A DNA stretch of 64,000 nt, from NCBI RefSeq assembly GCF_019049285.1, contig NZ_JAGMUL010000062.1, forward strand, positions 178,551 through 242,550, written 5' to 3'. This DNA is from Streptomyces sp. AC550_RSS872 (GTDB lineage: Bacteria > Actinomycetota > Actinomycetes > Streptomycetales > Streptomycetaceae). The position numbers and the translations under genes were made by a program. Under the pieces are notes generated by a model. It was not told the origin of the DNA. It did no database searches and saw nothing but the letters and a program-made list of their open reading frames with translations. Shown here one piece after another: positions 48,837 through 59,881 of the stretch (the first letter of the stretch is position 1; the number at the start of each line of letters is the position of its first letter).

Positions 48837-51134
48837 CTACTTGATGTAGACGAGACCGTCGGTGGTGATGGTGGGACGGCCGCTGGTGCCCACCACGACG
48901 ATCTTGACGGTGTGCTTGGCGCTGCTGGACCAGGTCTTCGTCCAGATCGCCTGCCGGTAGAGGGTGGTGGAGGACTTCAGGTCGACCGTGCTGACCTTGA
49001 CGCCGTCGACGTAGACGTACACCTGACCCGAGCTCGCGGCCCGCGAGACCACCCAGGACGCGGAGCGGCCGGTGAACGTCCAGGTGAGGCTCGCGCCCTT
49101 GGAGCCGCTGGAGTACGACTTTCCGCCCAGGTAGCTGGTGGAGGAACGGGTCGTCCAACTGCCGGACTTCACCGCCGAGGTCTCCTGAAGGATCACCGGG
49201 GTGTAGGCGGGGGAGGAGGTGCGGTAGTTGCCGGCGTAGTCGTAGGCACGCATCGACCAGGTGGTGGCGGTACCGGACTTGGCGGTCTTGGCGGAGCTGG
49301 TGGTGGTCGGGCCGTACGTGGCCGTGGTCGGGGCCAGCAGCTTCACGGAGCTCAGCGCGGCGTTGTCGGTCGCCTTCCAGCCGAGGGTGACCGGGACGGC
49401 GGCGGTGTTGACGGTGCCGGTGCGCAGGGAGAGCTTCGGTGTGGTGGTGAAGGTCGGTGCGGTCGTCTCCGCGACGACGTTCAGCGCGGCCGTGGTCACG
49501 GTCCTGCCGGACTGGTGCACCGCCCGCACGGCGACGGTGTGGCTGCCCAGGGCCAGGGTGGTGTTCGCGGAGGTGGCCGTACCGGAGATGGTGGCGACCG
49601 TCTTGCCGTCGACCAGCAGCTGGAAGCTCTTGATGAGCGAGGACGGTGTGGTGGCCGTCCACTTCACGCTGACGGCGCCCTTGGTGTAGTACGTCGAGCC
49701 GGACAGGCCCGCGCCGGAGAGCGAGGTGACCTTCAGGCCCTGCACCGGGCCGGCCGCCCAGGTGCGGACGGTCGGCAGCTGGGCGTAGAGGGAGTTGCCC
49801 GGGCACTGGGTGTTGTAGCCGTCGCGGTGGGCGGAGATGCGGTTGAACGTGTACGTGGCGCCCGCCGTGAAGCTGGTGCCGAAGTAGTTCTTCTGGCTCG
49901 CGCCCGCGGTGAGCTGCACGGTTCCGGCCGGGTCGGCGCCGTACTGGCCGAGCTTCCAGGCCGCCACGCGGGCGACGGAGGTCAGCGCGGCGTTGGAGGC
50001 GCTGGTGGAGGTGTGCTCGCCGAGCACCGCGATGCCGGCGGACTCCCGGTTCCAGCCGTAGGTGTGGGCGCCGAGCACCGGAAGGTCGACGCCGCCCTTG
50101 CGGCCCTCGAAGACGGTGCCGCACTTGTCGACGAGGAAGTTGTAGCCGATGTCGTTCCAGCCGTTGACCTGCGTGTGGTACGCGTAGATGCCGCGCACGA
50201 TCGAGGCGGAGTCGGCGCAGGAGTAGTCGTTGGCACCGTCGGTGTGGTGCACGAAGACGGCCTTGACGCCGGCGTTGTACTCGGACGGGTCGGGGCTGAG
50301 CGACTCGTCCGCACCCCAGCCGGCCCGCGAGGTCACCGGCGGCTTGGGCACGGTGGACGGCGGCGCGGACGGCGTGGTGGCCGACGGGGTCGGCGAAGTC
50401 GAAGGGGACGCGGACGCCGAACCGGTGGGCGCCGACGTGGCCGTGGCCGTGGGGTCGGTGGGTGCCGGGGCCGTGGGGGTCTGGCTGCCCGTCGGCGTCG
50501 TACCGTCCGTCGGCGTCGTACCGTCCGTGGGAGCCGTGGAGTCGGTGGGTGTAGCCGCGGGGGCGCTCTCCGCGGCGACGAACGCCGCCGGCTCGGTGGC
50601 CTCGGCCTCGGCGTCGGTGACCACGCCCGGGTCGACCAGGTTGACCTGAAGCCCCTTGGGCAGCGCGCCCGCGGTGCCGTCCTCGTGGACGACCTGGACC
50701 TGGACGCCGTCGGAGGGACCGGCCCACAGCGGCTCGGACGCGCCGCGCATCCCGGCCTCCGGGTCCTCCGGCGGGTCGATGTTCACTTCGAGGTCCCGCC
50801 AGGCGCTCCACGCGCCGCTCTCCAGGTCGCGGGTGCGCACCTGCGCCGTGCCCTCGAGCCGCTTGACGGCTCCCGCCCAGGACACGCCGACCAGCGAGAA
50901 CTGCTCGGTGTCCGTGCGCGGCAGCTCCCGCTTGCCGCCCGTCGCCCCCTTCAGGGCGAGGTCGTAGACCTTCACCGGCCGTTTGGCCCGGCCACCCGTG
51001 CCCGGATCGCCGGACGGGCTGGCGACCGCGTAGGTCACCACACCCGCGCCCCCCAGGACCACCGCACCGAGCGTCAGCCATGCCCGGCGCTTCAAGCTCA
51101 ACGGTCTGTACGCATGCGACGTACGACGACTCAC
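48837..51134 (-). CDS. large secreted N-acetylmuramoyl-L-alanine amidase (PGRP domain)
   Basis: A 765-aa exported protein starting at GTG 51134. A basic N-terminus and one hydrophobic helix (AWLTLGAVVLGGAGVVTYAVA) serve as signal or anchor. An N-terminal region of about 170 residues (VSWAGAVKRLEGTAQVRTRD) is followed by a Thr/Pro/Ser-rich linker. The PGRP/amidase domain (about 280-440) has the zinc residues in VFVHHTDG, AHTYGWNRESAGIAVLGEH and ISAHRDGYNTQCPG. The C-terminal half consists of Ig-like and repeat beta domains (WKATDNAALSSVKLL, SWTTRSSTSYLGGKSY) that probably bind polymer. It cleaves the peptide from glycan in peptidoglycan. Confidence 0.88.
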   Translation of the reverse strand: MSRRTSHAYRPLSLKRRAWLTLGAVVLGGAGVVTYAVASPSGDPGTGGRAKRPVKVYDLALKGATGGKRELPRTDTEQFSLVGVSWAGAVKRLEGTAQVRTRDLESGAWSAWRDLEVNIDPPEDPEAGMRGASEPLWAGPSDGVQVQVVHEDGTAGALPKGLQVNLVDPGVVTDAEAEATEPAAFVAAESAPAATPTDSTAPTDGTTPTDGTTPTGSQTPTAPAPTDPTATATSAPTGSASASPSTSPTPSATTPSAPPSTVPKPPVTSRAGWGADESLSPDPSEYNAGVKAVFVHHTDGANDYSCADSASIVRGIYAYHTQVNGWNDIGYNFLVDKCGTVFEGRKGGVDLPVLGAHTYGWNRESAGIAVLGEHTSTSASNAALTSVARVAAWKLGQYGADPAGTVQLTAGASQKNYFGTSFTAGATYTFNRISAHRDGYNTQCPGNSLYAQLPTVRTWAAGPVQGLKVTSLSGAGLSGSTYYTKGAVSVKWTATTPSSLIKSFQLLVDGKTVATISGTATSANTTLALGSHTVAVRAVHQSGRTVTTAALNVVAETTAPTFTTTPKLSLRTGTVNTAAVPVTLGWKATDNAALSSVKLLAPTTATYGPTTTSSAKTAKSGTATTWSMRAYDYAGNYRTSSPAYTPVILQETSAVKSGSWTTRSSTSYLGGKSYSSGSKGASLTWTFTGRSASWVVSRAASSGQVYVYVDGVKVSTVDLKSSTTLYRQAIWTKTWSSSAKHTVKIVVVGTSGRPTITTDGLVYIK

Positions 51135-51421
51135 GACGAACCCACCCCAGTAGAAGGCCCAGAGCCGCTGGACGGCGCAAGGCCACGAAGAAGTCACCTG
51201 AGGCACACCCGACACACACAGGTGGCCCGCTCCACCCAGCGGGCCGTGGCTGGGAAACATCACTCGGTTCGAGATCTTGGTGACGTAGATCACGCCGCCG
51301 CCTACCCGGGCGGGACTCGGCTTCCGCCGGGCCCGACGAGGCATGGCCCCGGCCCTGGCCCGGCTGTCGGCGGGACCCGTTACGATCGCGCCCCGGCAAT
51401 GCGACGATCTGGGGAAAGACC

Positions 51422-51949
51422 GTGCGGGATACGAGCACGGTGGAGCTGGCCTACGTGCCGACGACCGCGGACGTGACGGGGGCACTCCGCGAGCGGATGC
51501 GGGCCACACCGGCGGGGCGGGTGCAGGGCGGGGTCATTCTCGCCGGCGCGATCGTGGTGTCGGGTGCTCTCGTCGTGAACTTCACAGGGCCGAAGGGGCC
51601 GAGCCTCAGGTCGACGGTTCTCTGCGTCGCCGCGCTGGCCCTGTGCGTGGGTGTGTATGTGCTGGTGCCCGTCCTTCAGGGGCGGCAGGTGCAGCGGATG
51701 GTCGCCCTGCAAGGGGAGTTCCGGGCTGTTGTGGACGACACCGGGGTGCGGGTGACCTCGCGGGACAGCGAGACGACGTACCGATGGCCGATGATCACCC
51801 GGTACGCGGAGACAGGCGCCCTCTTCGTGCTGATGACACCCGACAAGCACAGCGTCGGCATCGTCGTCCTCCCCAAGCGCGGCACCGCCACACCGGCGGA
51901 TGCCGAACGGTTGCGGGCCATCCTCGACCGGAACGCGACGCGGGTCTGA
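51422..51949 (+). CDS. YcxB-family membrane protein
   Basis: A 175-aa protein. Two membrane helices (GGVILAGAIVVSGALVVNF and STVLCVAALALCVGVYVLVPVL) are followed by a soluble beta domain with VVDDTGVRVTSRDSETTYRWPMITRYAETGALFVLM, the YcxB-like C-terminal pattern. Function unknown; cytoplasmic domain predicted. GTG 51422 is the start. It is divergent from the amidase, with 287 bp between that hold only a small hairpin near 51227-51246. Confidence 0.72.
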   Translation: MRDTSTVELAYVPTTADVTGALRERMRATPAGRVQGGVILAGAIVVSGALVVNFTGPKGPSLRSTVLCVAALALCVGVYVLVPVLQGRQVQRMVALQGEFRAVVDDTGVRVTSRDSETTYRWPMITRYAETGALFVLMTPDKHSVGIVVLPKRGTATPADAERLRAILDRNATRV

Positions 51950-52051
51950 ACCAAGGGCCGCCCCTGGAGCGCAGAGAGCACGGAGATGCCGCCGCACCCT
52001 CCCCGGCCTCGCAGTCGCGCGGCTCAGAAAGGGCGCGGCGGCATCGTCGAC

Positions 52052-53581
52052 TCAGATGTCCCGGAAGATCTCGATCTGCGCCCCGATGGAGTTCAACCGC
52101 TCGGCGAGGTCCTCGTAACCCCGGTTGATGACATAGACGTTGCGCAGGACGGACGTGCCCTCCGCCGCCATCATCGCCAGCAGCACGACCACGGCGGGCC
52201 GCAGTGCGGGTGGGCACATCATCTCGGCGGCGCGCCAGCGGGTCGGGCCCTCGACCAGGACGCGGTGCGGGTCCAGCAGCTGGAGGCGGCCGCCGAGGCG
52301 GTTGAGGTCGGTCAGGTAGATCGCGCGGTTGTCGTAGACCCAGTCGTGGATCAGCGTCTTGCCGGACGCGACGGCCGCGATGGCCGCGAAGAACGGGACG
52401 TTGTCGATGTTCAGGCCCGGGAACGGCATCGGGTGGATCTTGTCGATCGGCGCCTCCAGCTTGGAGGGCCGGACGGTGAGGTCCACCAGCCGGGTACGGC
52501 CGTTGTCCGCGAAGTACTCGGGCGTGCGGTCGTGGTCGAGGCCCATCTCCTCCAGGACCGCCAGCTCGATCTCCAGGAACTCGATGGGTACGCGACACAC
52601 CGTCAGCTCCGACTCCGTCACCACCGCGGCGGCCAGCAGGCTCATCGCCTCGACCGGGTCCTCGGAGGGGGAGTAGTCGACGTCCACGTCGATGTTCGCT
52701 ACGCCGTGGACCGTGAGCGTCGTCGTGCCGATGCCCTCGACCCGGACACCGAGCGCCTCCAGGAAGAAGCAGAGGTCCTGGACCATGTAGTTGGAGGAGG
52801 CGTTGCGGATGACGGTGACGCCGTCGTGCCGCGCGGCGGCCAGCAGCGCGTTCTCGGTGACCGTGTCGCCGCGCTCGGTCAGGACGATCGGGCGGTCGGG
52901 GCGGACGGCACGGTCGACCACCGCGTGGTACTGGCCCTCCGTCGCCGCGACGTCCAGACCGAAGCGGCGCAGGGCGATCATGTGCGGCTCGATGGTCCGT
53001 GTGCCGAGGTCGCAGCCGCCGGCGTAGGGCAGCTTGAAGTGGTCCATGCGGTGCAGCAGCGGGCCGAGGAACATGATGATGGACCGCGTGCGTACGGCGG
53101 CCTCGGCGTCGATCGCCGCCATGTTCAGCTCGGCCGGCGGCACGATCTCCAGGTCGACACCGTCGTTGATCCAACGGGTGCGCACGCCGATGGAGTTGAG
53201 CACCTCCAGCAGGCGGTACACCTCCTCGATGCGGGCGACCCGGCGCAGCACTGTGCGCCCCTTGTTGAGCAGCGAGGCGCACAGCAGGGCCACGCAGGCG
53301 TTCTTGCTGGTCTTGACATCGATGGAACCGGACAGCCGACGTCCGCCGACAACCCGCAGATGCATCGGACCGGCGTAGCCGAGGGACACGATCTCGCTGT
53401 CCAGGGCTTCGCCGATTCGGGCGATCATCTCAAGGCTGATGTTCTGGTTGCCGCGCTCGATGCGGTTGACGGCGCTCTGGGAGGTGCCGAGCGCCTCGGC
53501 CAGCTGCGTCTGTGTCCAGCCACGGTGTTGCCGGGCGTCACGGATGAGCTTGCCGATGCGTACGAGGTAATCGTCTGCCAT
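52052..53581 (-). CDS. murA: UDP-GlcNAc 1-carboxyvinyltransferase homologue with N-terminal XRE HTH
   Basis: A 509-aa fusion. Residues 5-62 form a Cro/C1-type helix-turn-helix (LIRDARQHRGWTQTQLAEALGTSQSAVNRIERG). Residues 72-509 are an EPSP-synthase-fold MurA: Lys93-Asn94 in KTSKNACVALL, nucleophile Cys190 in AGGCDLGTR (the fosfomycin target position), and later FPGLNIDNVPFFAA. The enzyme adds enolpyruvate to UDP-GlcNAc, the first committed peptidoglycan step. The HTH suggests the protein also binds DNA, perhaps the palindrome ATCTCA-N4-TGAGAT just upstream of its own start. DUF4236 and a TmrB-like gene lie upstream on the same strand. Confidence 0.88.
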   Translation of the reverse strand: MADDYLVRIGKLIRDARQHRGWTQTQLAEALGTSQSAVNRIERGNQNISLEMIARIGEALDSEIVSLGYAGPMHLRVVGGRRLSGSIDVKTSKNACVALLCASLLNKGRTVLRRVARIEEVYRLLEVLNSIGVRTRWINDGVDLEIVPPAELNMAAIDAEAAVRTRSIIMFLGPLLHRMDHFKLPYAGGCDLGTRTIEPHMIALRRFGLDVAATEGQYHAVVDRAVRPDRPIVLTERGDTVTENALLAAARHDGVTVIRNASSNYMVQDLCFFLEALGVRVEGIGTTTLTVHGVANIDVDVDYSPSEDPVEAMSLLAAAVVTESELTVCRVPIEFLEIELAVLEEMGLDHDRTPEYFADNGRTRLVDLTVRPSKLEAPIDKIHPMPFPGLNIDNVPFFAAIAAVASGKTLIHDWVYDNRAIYLTDLNRLGGRLQLLDPHRVLVEGPTRWRAAEMMCPPALRPAVVVLLAMMAAEGTSVLRNVYVINRGYEDLAERLNSIGAQIEIFRDI

Positions 53582-53593
53582 GGGACTGAGGTT

Positions 53594-53609
53594 ATCTCAG
53601 ATATGAGAT
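53594..53609. promoter_or_regulatory. palindrome at the XRE-MurA start
   Basis: ATCTCA (53594-53599), spacer GATA, TGAGAT (53604-53609) is a perfect dyad 13-28 bp before the start codon on the minus strand. It is AT-rich and suited to autoregulation by the protein's own HTH domain. Confidence 0.5.
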
Positions 53610-53646
53610 GGAACATTCCCAGGGGGGCCGTTCGGGTGACGGGCTG

Positions 53647-53844
53647 TCAACGCCGCCTGGTGGTACGGGTACGACGCCACCCGAAAGGTCCGGGCAAATC
53701 CATCGATGTCGTACGACGTCCGGTACTGCTGTGCGTGCGCCGTGGCCCGTGCCTGCCACCGGTGGTGATGGACCAGGAGTGCCGGTTGATGTTCAGCCGC
53801 ACTCCGGGCAGGATCCGAAAGCTCTTGCGGAATGTGAGGGGCAC
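53647..53844 (-). CDS. DUF4236 family small protein
   Basis: A 65-aa protein starting at GTG 53844 with GGGAGG upstream. PLTFRKSFRILPGVRLNINRHSWSITTGGRHG is the DUF4236 pattern, and the tail is very basic (RRTRTTRRR). Function unknown; the charge suggests nucleic acid or membrane contact. It precedes the XRE-MurA gene on the same strand with 65 bp between. Confidence 0.75.
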   Translation of the reverse strand: MPLTFRKSFRILPGVRLNINRHSWSITTGGRHGPRRTHSSTGRRTTSMDLPGPFGWRRTRTTRRR

Positions 53845-53914
53845 GGATGCCTCCCTCCGATGTCGGGGTACGTGTCTCCCGGTTACCCCGACTTGCCGAA
53901 CTGATGGCAGCTCG

Positions 53915-54454
53915 TCACGGAGTGGCTGCGGAAACGGTGTCGGCGATCAGCCGGGCGACCTGCTGAGGGGAGAGCGGGGCGGTGTCGACGACCTCGGCCT
54001 CTCGGCTCAGCCAGGGCAGGGCGTCGCGGTAGGCGGCGCGATGGTCGAGTCGCCACTGCCGGGCGTTCGGGAACCGGGTGTTGGTCACGTCGTCCGTCTC
54101 GATCCGCCGGGTGAGCGTGTCCGGGTCGGAGTGGAGCACGAAGTGGTGGACCGGGATGCCCGCCTTCTCCAGGCCGGTGCGGATCTCCGTCCAGTACCGC
54201 TCGACGAGAACCGTCTGCGGCACGACGAGCGCCCCACCCAGGTAGCCGAGCAGTTGGGCGGCCGTCTCCACCACCAGGTGGCGCCACGGCGGCCAGTGCT
54301 GGAAGTCGCCCACCGAGGGGAGCTTCTGGACGTGCTGCAGCATGTAGCCGACGTATTCGGCGTCGAAGATCGTCGCGTCCGGCACGAGGTCGACCAACTC
54401 ACCGGCGGTGGTGGTCTTGCCCGCGCCGAAGGTTCCGTTCAGCCAGATGATCAT
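53915..54454 (-). CDS. TmrB-like P-loop ATP-binding protein
   Basis: A 179-aa kinase-like protein. It starts MIIWLNGTFGAGKTTTAGELVDLVP, with Walker A at residues 7-15. Later segments ALVVPQTVLVERYWTEIRTGLEKAGIPVHHFVLHSDPDTLTRRIE resemble TmrB of Bacillus, which binds and confers resistance to tunicamycin. Tunicamycin blocks polyprenyl-phosphate GlcNAc-1-phosphate transfer, so a place near a murA homologue is suggestive only. The function as a small-molecule kinase is inferred. Confidence 0.7.
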   Translation of the reverse strand: MIIWLNGTFGAGKTTTAGELVDLVPDATIFDAEYVGYMLQHVQKLPSVGDFQHWPPWRHLVVETAAQLLGYLGGALVVPQTVLVERYWTEIRTGLEKAGIPVHHFVLHSDPDTLTRRIETDDVTNTRFPNARQWRLDHRAAYRDALPWLSREAEVVDTAPLSPQQVARLIADTVSAATP

Positions 54455-54510
54455 CCGGTGAGCCTAGTGGCGCGGGCTCGATTGAGGTGGGGGATGGCGG
54501 GGGATGACCT

Positions 54511-54553
54511 GAAAAGGCCGGCCCGACGCCCGTGGCGTCGAACCGGCCTTTTC
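54511..54553 (-). terminator. long terminator hairpin of argG
   Basis: GAAAAGGCCGG (54511-54521) pairs with CCGGCCTTTTC (54543-54553). Inside, CGACGCC (54524-54530) pairs with GGCGTCG (54534-54540), giving a long two-part stem with a U-tract. It ends 20 bp from the argG stop. Confidence 0.85.
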
Positions 54554-54572
54554 GATGGTCCGTCCCGGCGGA

Positions 54573-56027
54573 TCAGTCCGTGCCGGACTCCATCGCCGCG
54601 CGGTCCAGCAGCGCGTCCTCCTCGGAGACCTCGCCGCGGGAGGCGATGGCCTCGGCGCCGCCCTCGGGCAGCTCCGGCATGGTGCCGATCAGGCCGGTCG
54701 CGGCGGCCTGGGAGGCGCCGACGGTGGGGCTGCCGGTGCCGATCAGGCCGAGGCCGACGTACTGCTCCAGCTTGGCGCGCGAGTCGGCGATGTCGAGGTT
54801 GCGCATGGTGAGCTGGCCGATCCGGTCCACCGGGCCGAAGGCCGAGTCCTCGGTGCGCTCCATGGAGAGCTTGTCCGGGTGGTAGCTGAACGCCGGACCG
54901 GTGGTGTCGAGGATCGAGTAGTCCTCGCCGCGCCGCAGCCGCAGGGTGACCTCGCCGGTGATCGCGGCGCCGACCCAGCGCTGGAGCGACTCACGGATCA
55001 TCAGGGCCTGCGGGTCCAGCCAGCGGCCCTCGTACATCAGGCGGCCGAGGCGCCGGCCCTCGTTGTGGTACTGGGCGAGGGTGTCCTCGTTGTGGATCGC
55101 GTTGACCAGCCGCTCGTACGCGGTGTGCAGCAGGGCCATGCCGGGCGCCTCGTAGATGCCGCGGCTCTTGGCCTCGATGATCCGGTTCTCGATCTGGTCC
55201 GACATGCCGAGGCCGTGTCGGCCGCCGATGGCGTTGGCCTCCATCACCAGGTCGACGGCGGTGGCGAACTCCTTGCCGTTGATGGTCACCGGGCGGCCCT
55301 GCTCGAAGCCGATCGTCACGTCCTCGGTGGCGATCTCGACCGACGGGTCCCAGAACCGGACGCCCATGATCGGCTCGACCGTCTCGATGCCGGTGTCCAG
55401 GTGCTCCAGGGTCTTGGCCTCGTGGGTGGCGCCCCAGATGTTGGCGTCGGTGGAGTACGCCTTCTCCGTCGCGTCCCGGTAGGGCAGGCCGTGGGCGACC
55501 AGCCACTCCGACATCTCCTTGCGGCCGCCGAGCTCGGTCACGAAGTTCGCGTCCAGCCAGGGCTTGTAGATCCGCAGGTGGGGGTTGGCGAGCAGGCCGT
55601 AGCGGTAGAACCGCTCGATGTCGTTGCCCTTGTAGGTCGAGCCGTCGCCCCAGATCTGGACGTCGTCCTCCAGCATCGCCCGCACCAGCAGCGTGCCGGT
55701 GACGGCACGGCCCAGCGGCGTGGTGTTGAAGTACGCCCGCCCGCCGGAGCGGATGTGGAACGCGCCGCACGTCAGCGCGGCCAGGCCCTCCTCGACCAGC
55801 GCCGCGCGGCAGTCGACCAGACGCGCGACCTCGGCGCCGTAGGTCTTGGCGCGGCCGGGCACCGAGGCGATGTCGGGCTCGTCGTACTGGCCGATGTCGG
55901 CGGTGTAGGTGCACGGGACGGCGCCCTTGTCGCGCATCCAGGCGACCGCGACCGAGGTGTCGAGACCGCCCGAGAAGGCGATGCCGACGCGCTCGCCGGT
56001 GGGCAGGGAGGTGAGGACCTTGGACAT
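54573..56027 (-). CDS. argG: argininosuccinate synthase (long form)
   Basis: A 484-aa ATP-dependent ligase joining citrulline and aspartate. Family marks are the PP-loop IAFSGGLDTSVAVAWM, the EKAYSTDANIWGATHEAK region, and GRHGLGMSDQIENRIIEAKSRGIYEAPG. It belongs to the longer subtype (about 480 residues), not the roughly 400-residue form. ATG 56027 is taken; ATG 56042, five codons upstream, is the alternative. Neither has a clear Shine-Dalgarno. An ARG-box-like inverted repeat overlaps the upstream ATG, so ArgR could block initiation. No other arginine biosynthesis gene is adjacent except argF at 38 kb. Confidence 0.94.
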   Translation of the reverse strand: MSKVLTSLPTGERVGIAFSGGLDTSVAVAWMRDKGAVPCTYTADIGQYDEPDIASVPGRAKTYGAEVARLVDCRAALVEEGLAALTCGAFHIRSGGRAYFNTTPLGRAVTGTLLVRAMLEDDVQIWGDGSTYKGNDIERFYRYGLLANPHLRIYKPWLDANFVTELGGRKEMSEWLVAHGLPYRDATEKAYSTDANIWGATHEAKTLEHLDTGIETVEPIMGVRFWDPSVEIATEDVTIGFEQGRPVTINGKEFATAVDLVMEANAIGGRHGLGMSDQIENRIIEAKSRGIYEAPGMALLHTAYERLVNAIHNEDTLAQYHNEGRRLGRLMYEGRWLDPQALMIRESLQRWVGAAITGEVTLRLRRGEDYSILDTTGPAFSYHPDKLSMERTEDSAFGPVDRIGQLTMRNLDIADSRAKLEQYVGLGLIGTGSPTVGASQAAATGLIGTMPELPEGGAEAIASRGEVSEEDALLDRAAMESGTD

Positions 56028-56037
56028 AGGAAGAGTA

Positions 56038-56061
56038 TGCATGAAGGCGCATGGTCATGCA
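56038..56061. promoter_or_regulatory. ARG-box-like inverted repeat at argG
   Basis: TGCATGA (56038-56044) and TCATGCA (56055-56061) are exact reverse complements with 10 bp between, starting 11 bp upstream of the argG start. TGCAT blocks are characteristic of Streptomyces ArgR sites. Confidence 0.5.
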
Positions 56062-56116
56062 AAGGGCGCATGTCGAAGCCCCGGGACATGACCATCCCGG
56101 CCCCATGTACTAGAGT

Positions 56117-56134
56117 TATCTCGACATCGAGATA
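56117..56134. promoter_or_regulatory. perfect palindrome between argG and acnA
   Basis: TATCTCGA-CA-TCGAGATA has 8-bp arms and a 2-bp spacer. It lies about 90 bp from the argG start and 143 bp from the acnA start. It is probably a repressor site for one of the divergent genes; the protein is unknown. Confidence 0.55.
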
Positions 56135-56189
56135 TCTGCCGAGGCGTACCGCAGCCGCACGCGTCATCGAGTCCGGCGGTAAGGGTTAC

Positions 56190-56208
56190 CTAACTTAGCC
56201 TGACCTTA
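56190..56208. promoter_or_regulatory. iron-box-like site (DtxR/IdeR/DmdR) upstream of acnA
   Basis: CTAACTTAGCCTGACCTTA matches 14 of 19 positions of the actinobacterial iron box TTAGGTTAGCCTAACCTAA, including the central TTAGCCT. It lies about 70-85 bp before the acnA start, a sensible place to adjust an iron-sulfur enzyme to iron supply. Confidence 0.5.
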
Positions 56209-56276
56209 GCGGATCGGCCAAGACATCGTGGCGGCAGGATGCGGTGGGAACGCGCACATCAATGAAGGAGACTGTC

Positions 56277-58994
<2,718 letters not shown>

Positions 58995-59013
58995 GCGGTA
59001 CGGCACGGCGGTT

Positions 59014-59049
59014 GAGGGCCGCATCCCCGGCGAGGGGGGTGCGGCCCTC
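59014..59049 (+). terminator. terminator of acnA
   Basis: GAGGGCCGCA (59014-59023) is the exact reverse complement of TGCGGCCCTC (59040-59049), 20 bp after the stop. Confidence 0.75.
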
Positions 59050-59347
59050 CGCTGTGCCCGCCCTCGCACGTCGGAGATCGCTCACATGACCGGAACGCGG
59101 ATCTCCTGCCCATGAACTCGCCGTGAAACCACGGAACTTGAGCCAACCGCAGCGCAACCCGGTTCCCCGAGGACTAACTTGGGAAAGCATTTGTTGGGCC
59201 AACTGGCTTGCGGAAACCGTGTCATCGCTCGGGTGCCGTGCGCGGTTCCCAGCTCTGACGTAGGGGTATTCGCCTGCGGTGGTGCACAACCGTCCACTAA
59301 CATGGACGGGCACCGTCCAGGCGCATCGGGGGAGCAGGGGGGCTGAG
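59050..59347. other. intergenic region upstream of the DUF397 gene
   Basis: No gene is visible. Bases 59290-59309 contain CCGTCCA-N6-TGGACGG, a 7-bp dyad 39 bp before the DUF397 start, which may be the operator of an XRE regulator. Otherwise nothing is identified. Confidence 0.45.
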
Positions 59348-59548
59348 GTGGTGCATAAGGGGAAACCCTTGTGGCGCAAGAGCAGCCTGTGCGGCAACGA
59401 GAACGAATGCGTGGAGGTCGCCGTGGGGGAGGGCACAGTGCTCACGCGTGACTCCAAGAAGCCGCAGCGCGCGCCTCTGTGTTTCACCAGCCCTGCCTGG
59501 ACGGAGTTCCTCCATGCGTTGACGCAGGGGGAGCTGGACGGCCCATGA
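59348..59548 (+). CDS. DUF397 domain protein
   Basis: A 66-aa protein from GTG 59348, after a GGGGGG tract. WRKSSLCGNENECVEVAVGEGTVLTRDSKKPQRAPLCFTSPAWTEFLHAL is the DUF397 signature. Such proteins are partners or antagonists of XRE/DUF5753 regulators in pairs often tied to development, antibiotic production or a toxin-antitoxin-like relation. The matching XRE gene lies at 60291-61151, separated by two small membrane-protein genes, whereas usually the two are adjacent. Confidence 0.88.
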   Translation: MVHKGKPLWRKSSLCGNENECVEVAVGEGTVLTRDSKKPQRAPLCFTSPAWTEFLHALTQGELDGP

Positions 59549-59587
59549 CGTTCGTGACAAGCCATCGGCGGTAGGTAGGGGGCCTCT

Positions 59588-59881
59588 ATGGGTGCCGAGG
59601 CATCTGCAGTGCAGCACTCGGGGAAGGGCGAGGGAAAACGGTCCGTGATCCTGAGCGGAGCCCTCACCTTCTCGCTCGGCGCGGGTGCGCTGGCGACGGT
59701 GAGCGCCGCTCTCGCGTCCCTGCTCGTAGACAGCGTTCTCGCCAAGCGGATTCTGTGGGTCGTCGTGGCCGTGGCCGTCGCCGTCGGAGCGGGGTTGTGG
59801 CGAGCCGGACACACCGCTATGACGTCCCCACCTGATTCTGATCGCCTTCCGCAGGATTCGAGGACGAGTTCTCCGCGGTAG
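59588..59881 (+). CDS. small membrane protein of unknown function
   Basis: A 97-aa protein, ATG 59588 with AGGGGG upstream. Two hydrophobic helices (SGALTFSLGAGALATVSAALASLL and ILWVVVAVAVAVGAGLW) are flanked by short hydrophilic ends. No known motif. Its last 65 bp overlap the convergent gene 59817-60245 on the other strand. It follows the DUF397 gene by 39 bp and may be in its operon. Confidence 0.55.
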   Translation: MGAEASAVQHSGKGEGKRSVILSGALTFSLGAGALATVSAALASLLVDSVLAKRILWVVVAVAVAVGAGLWRAGHTAMTSPPDSDRLPQDSRTSSPR

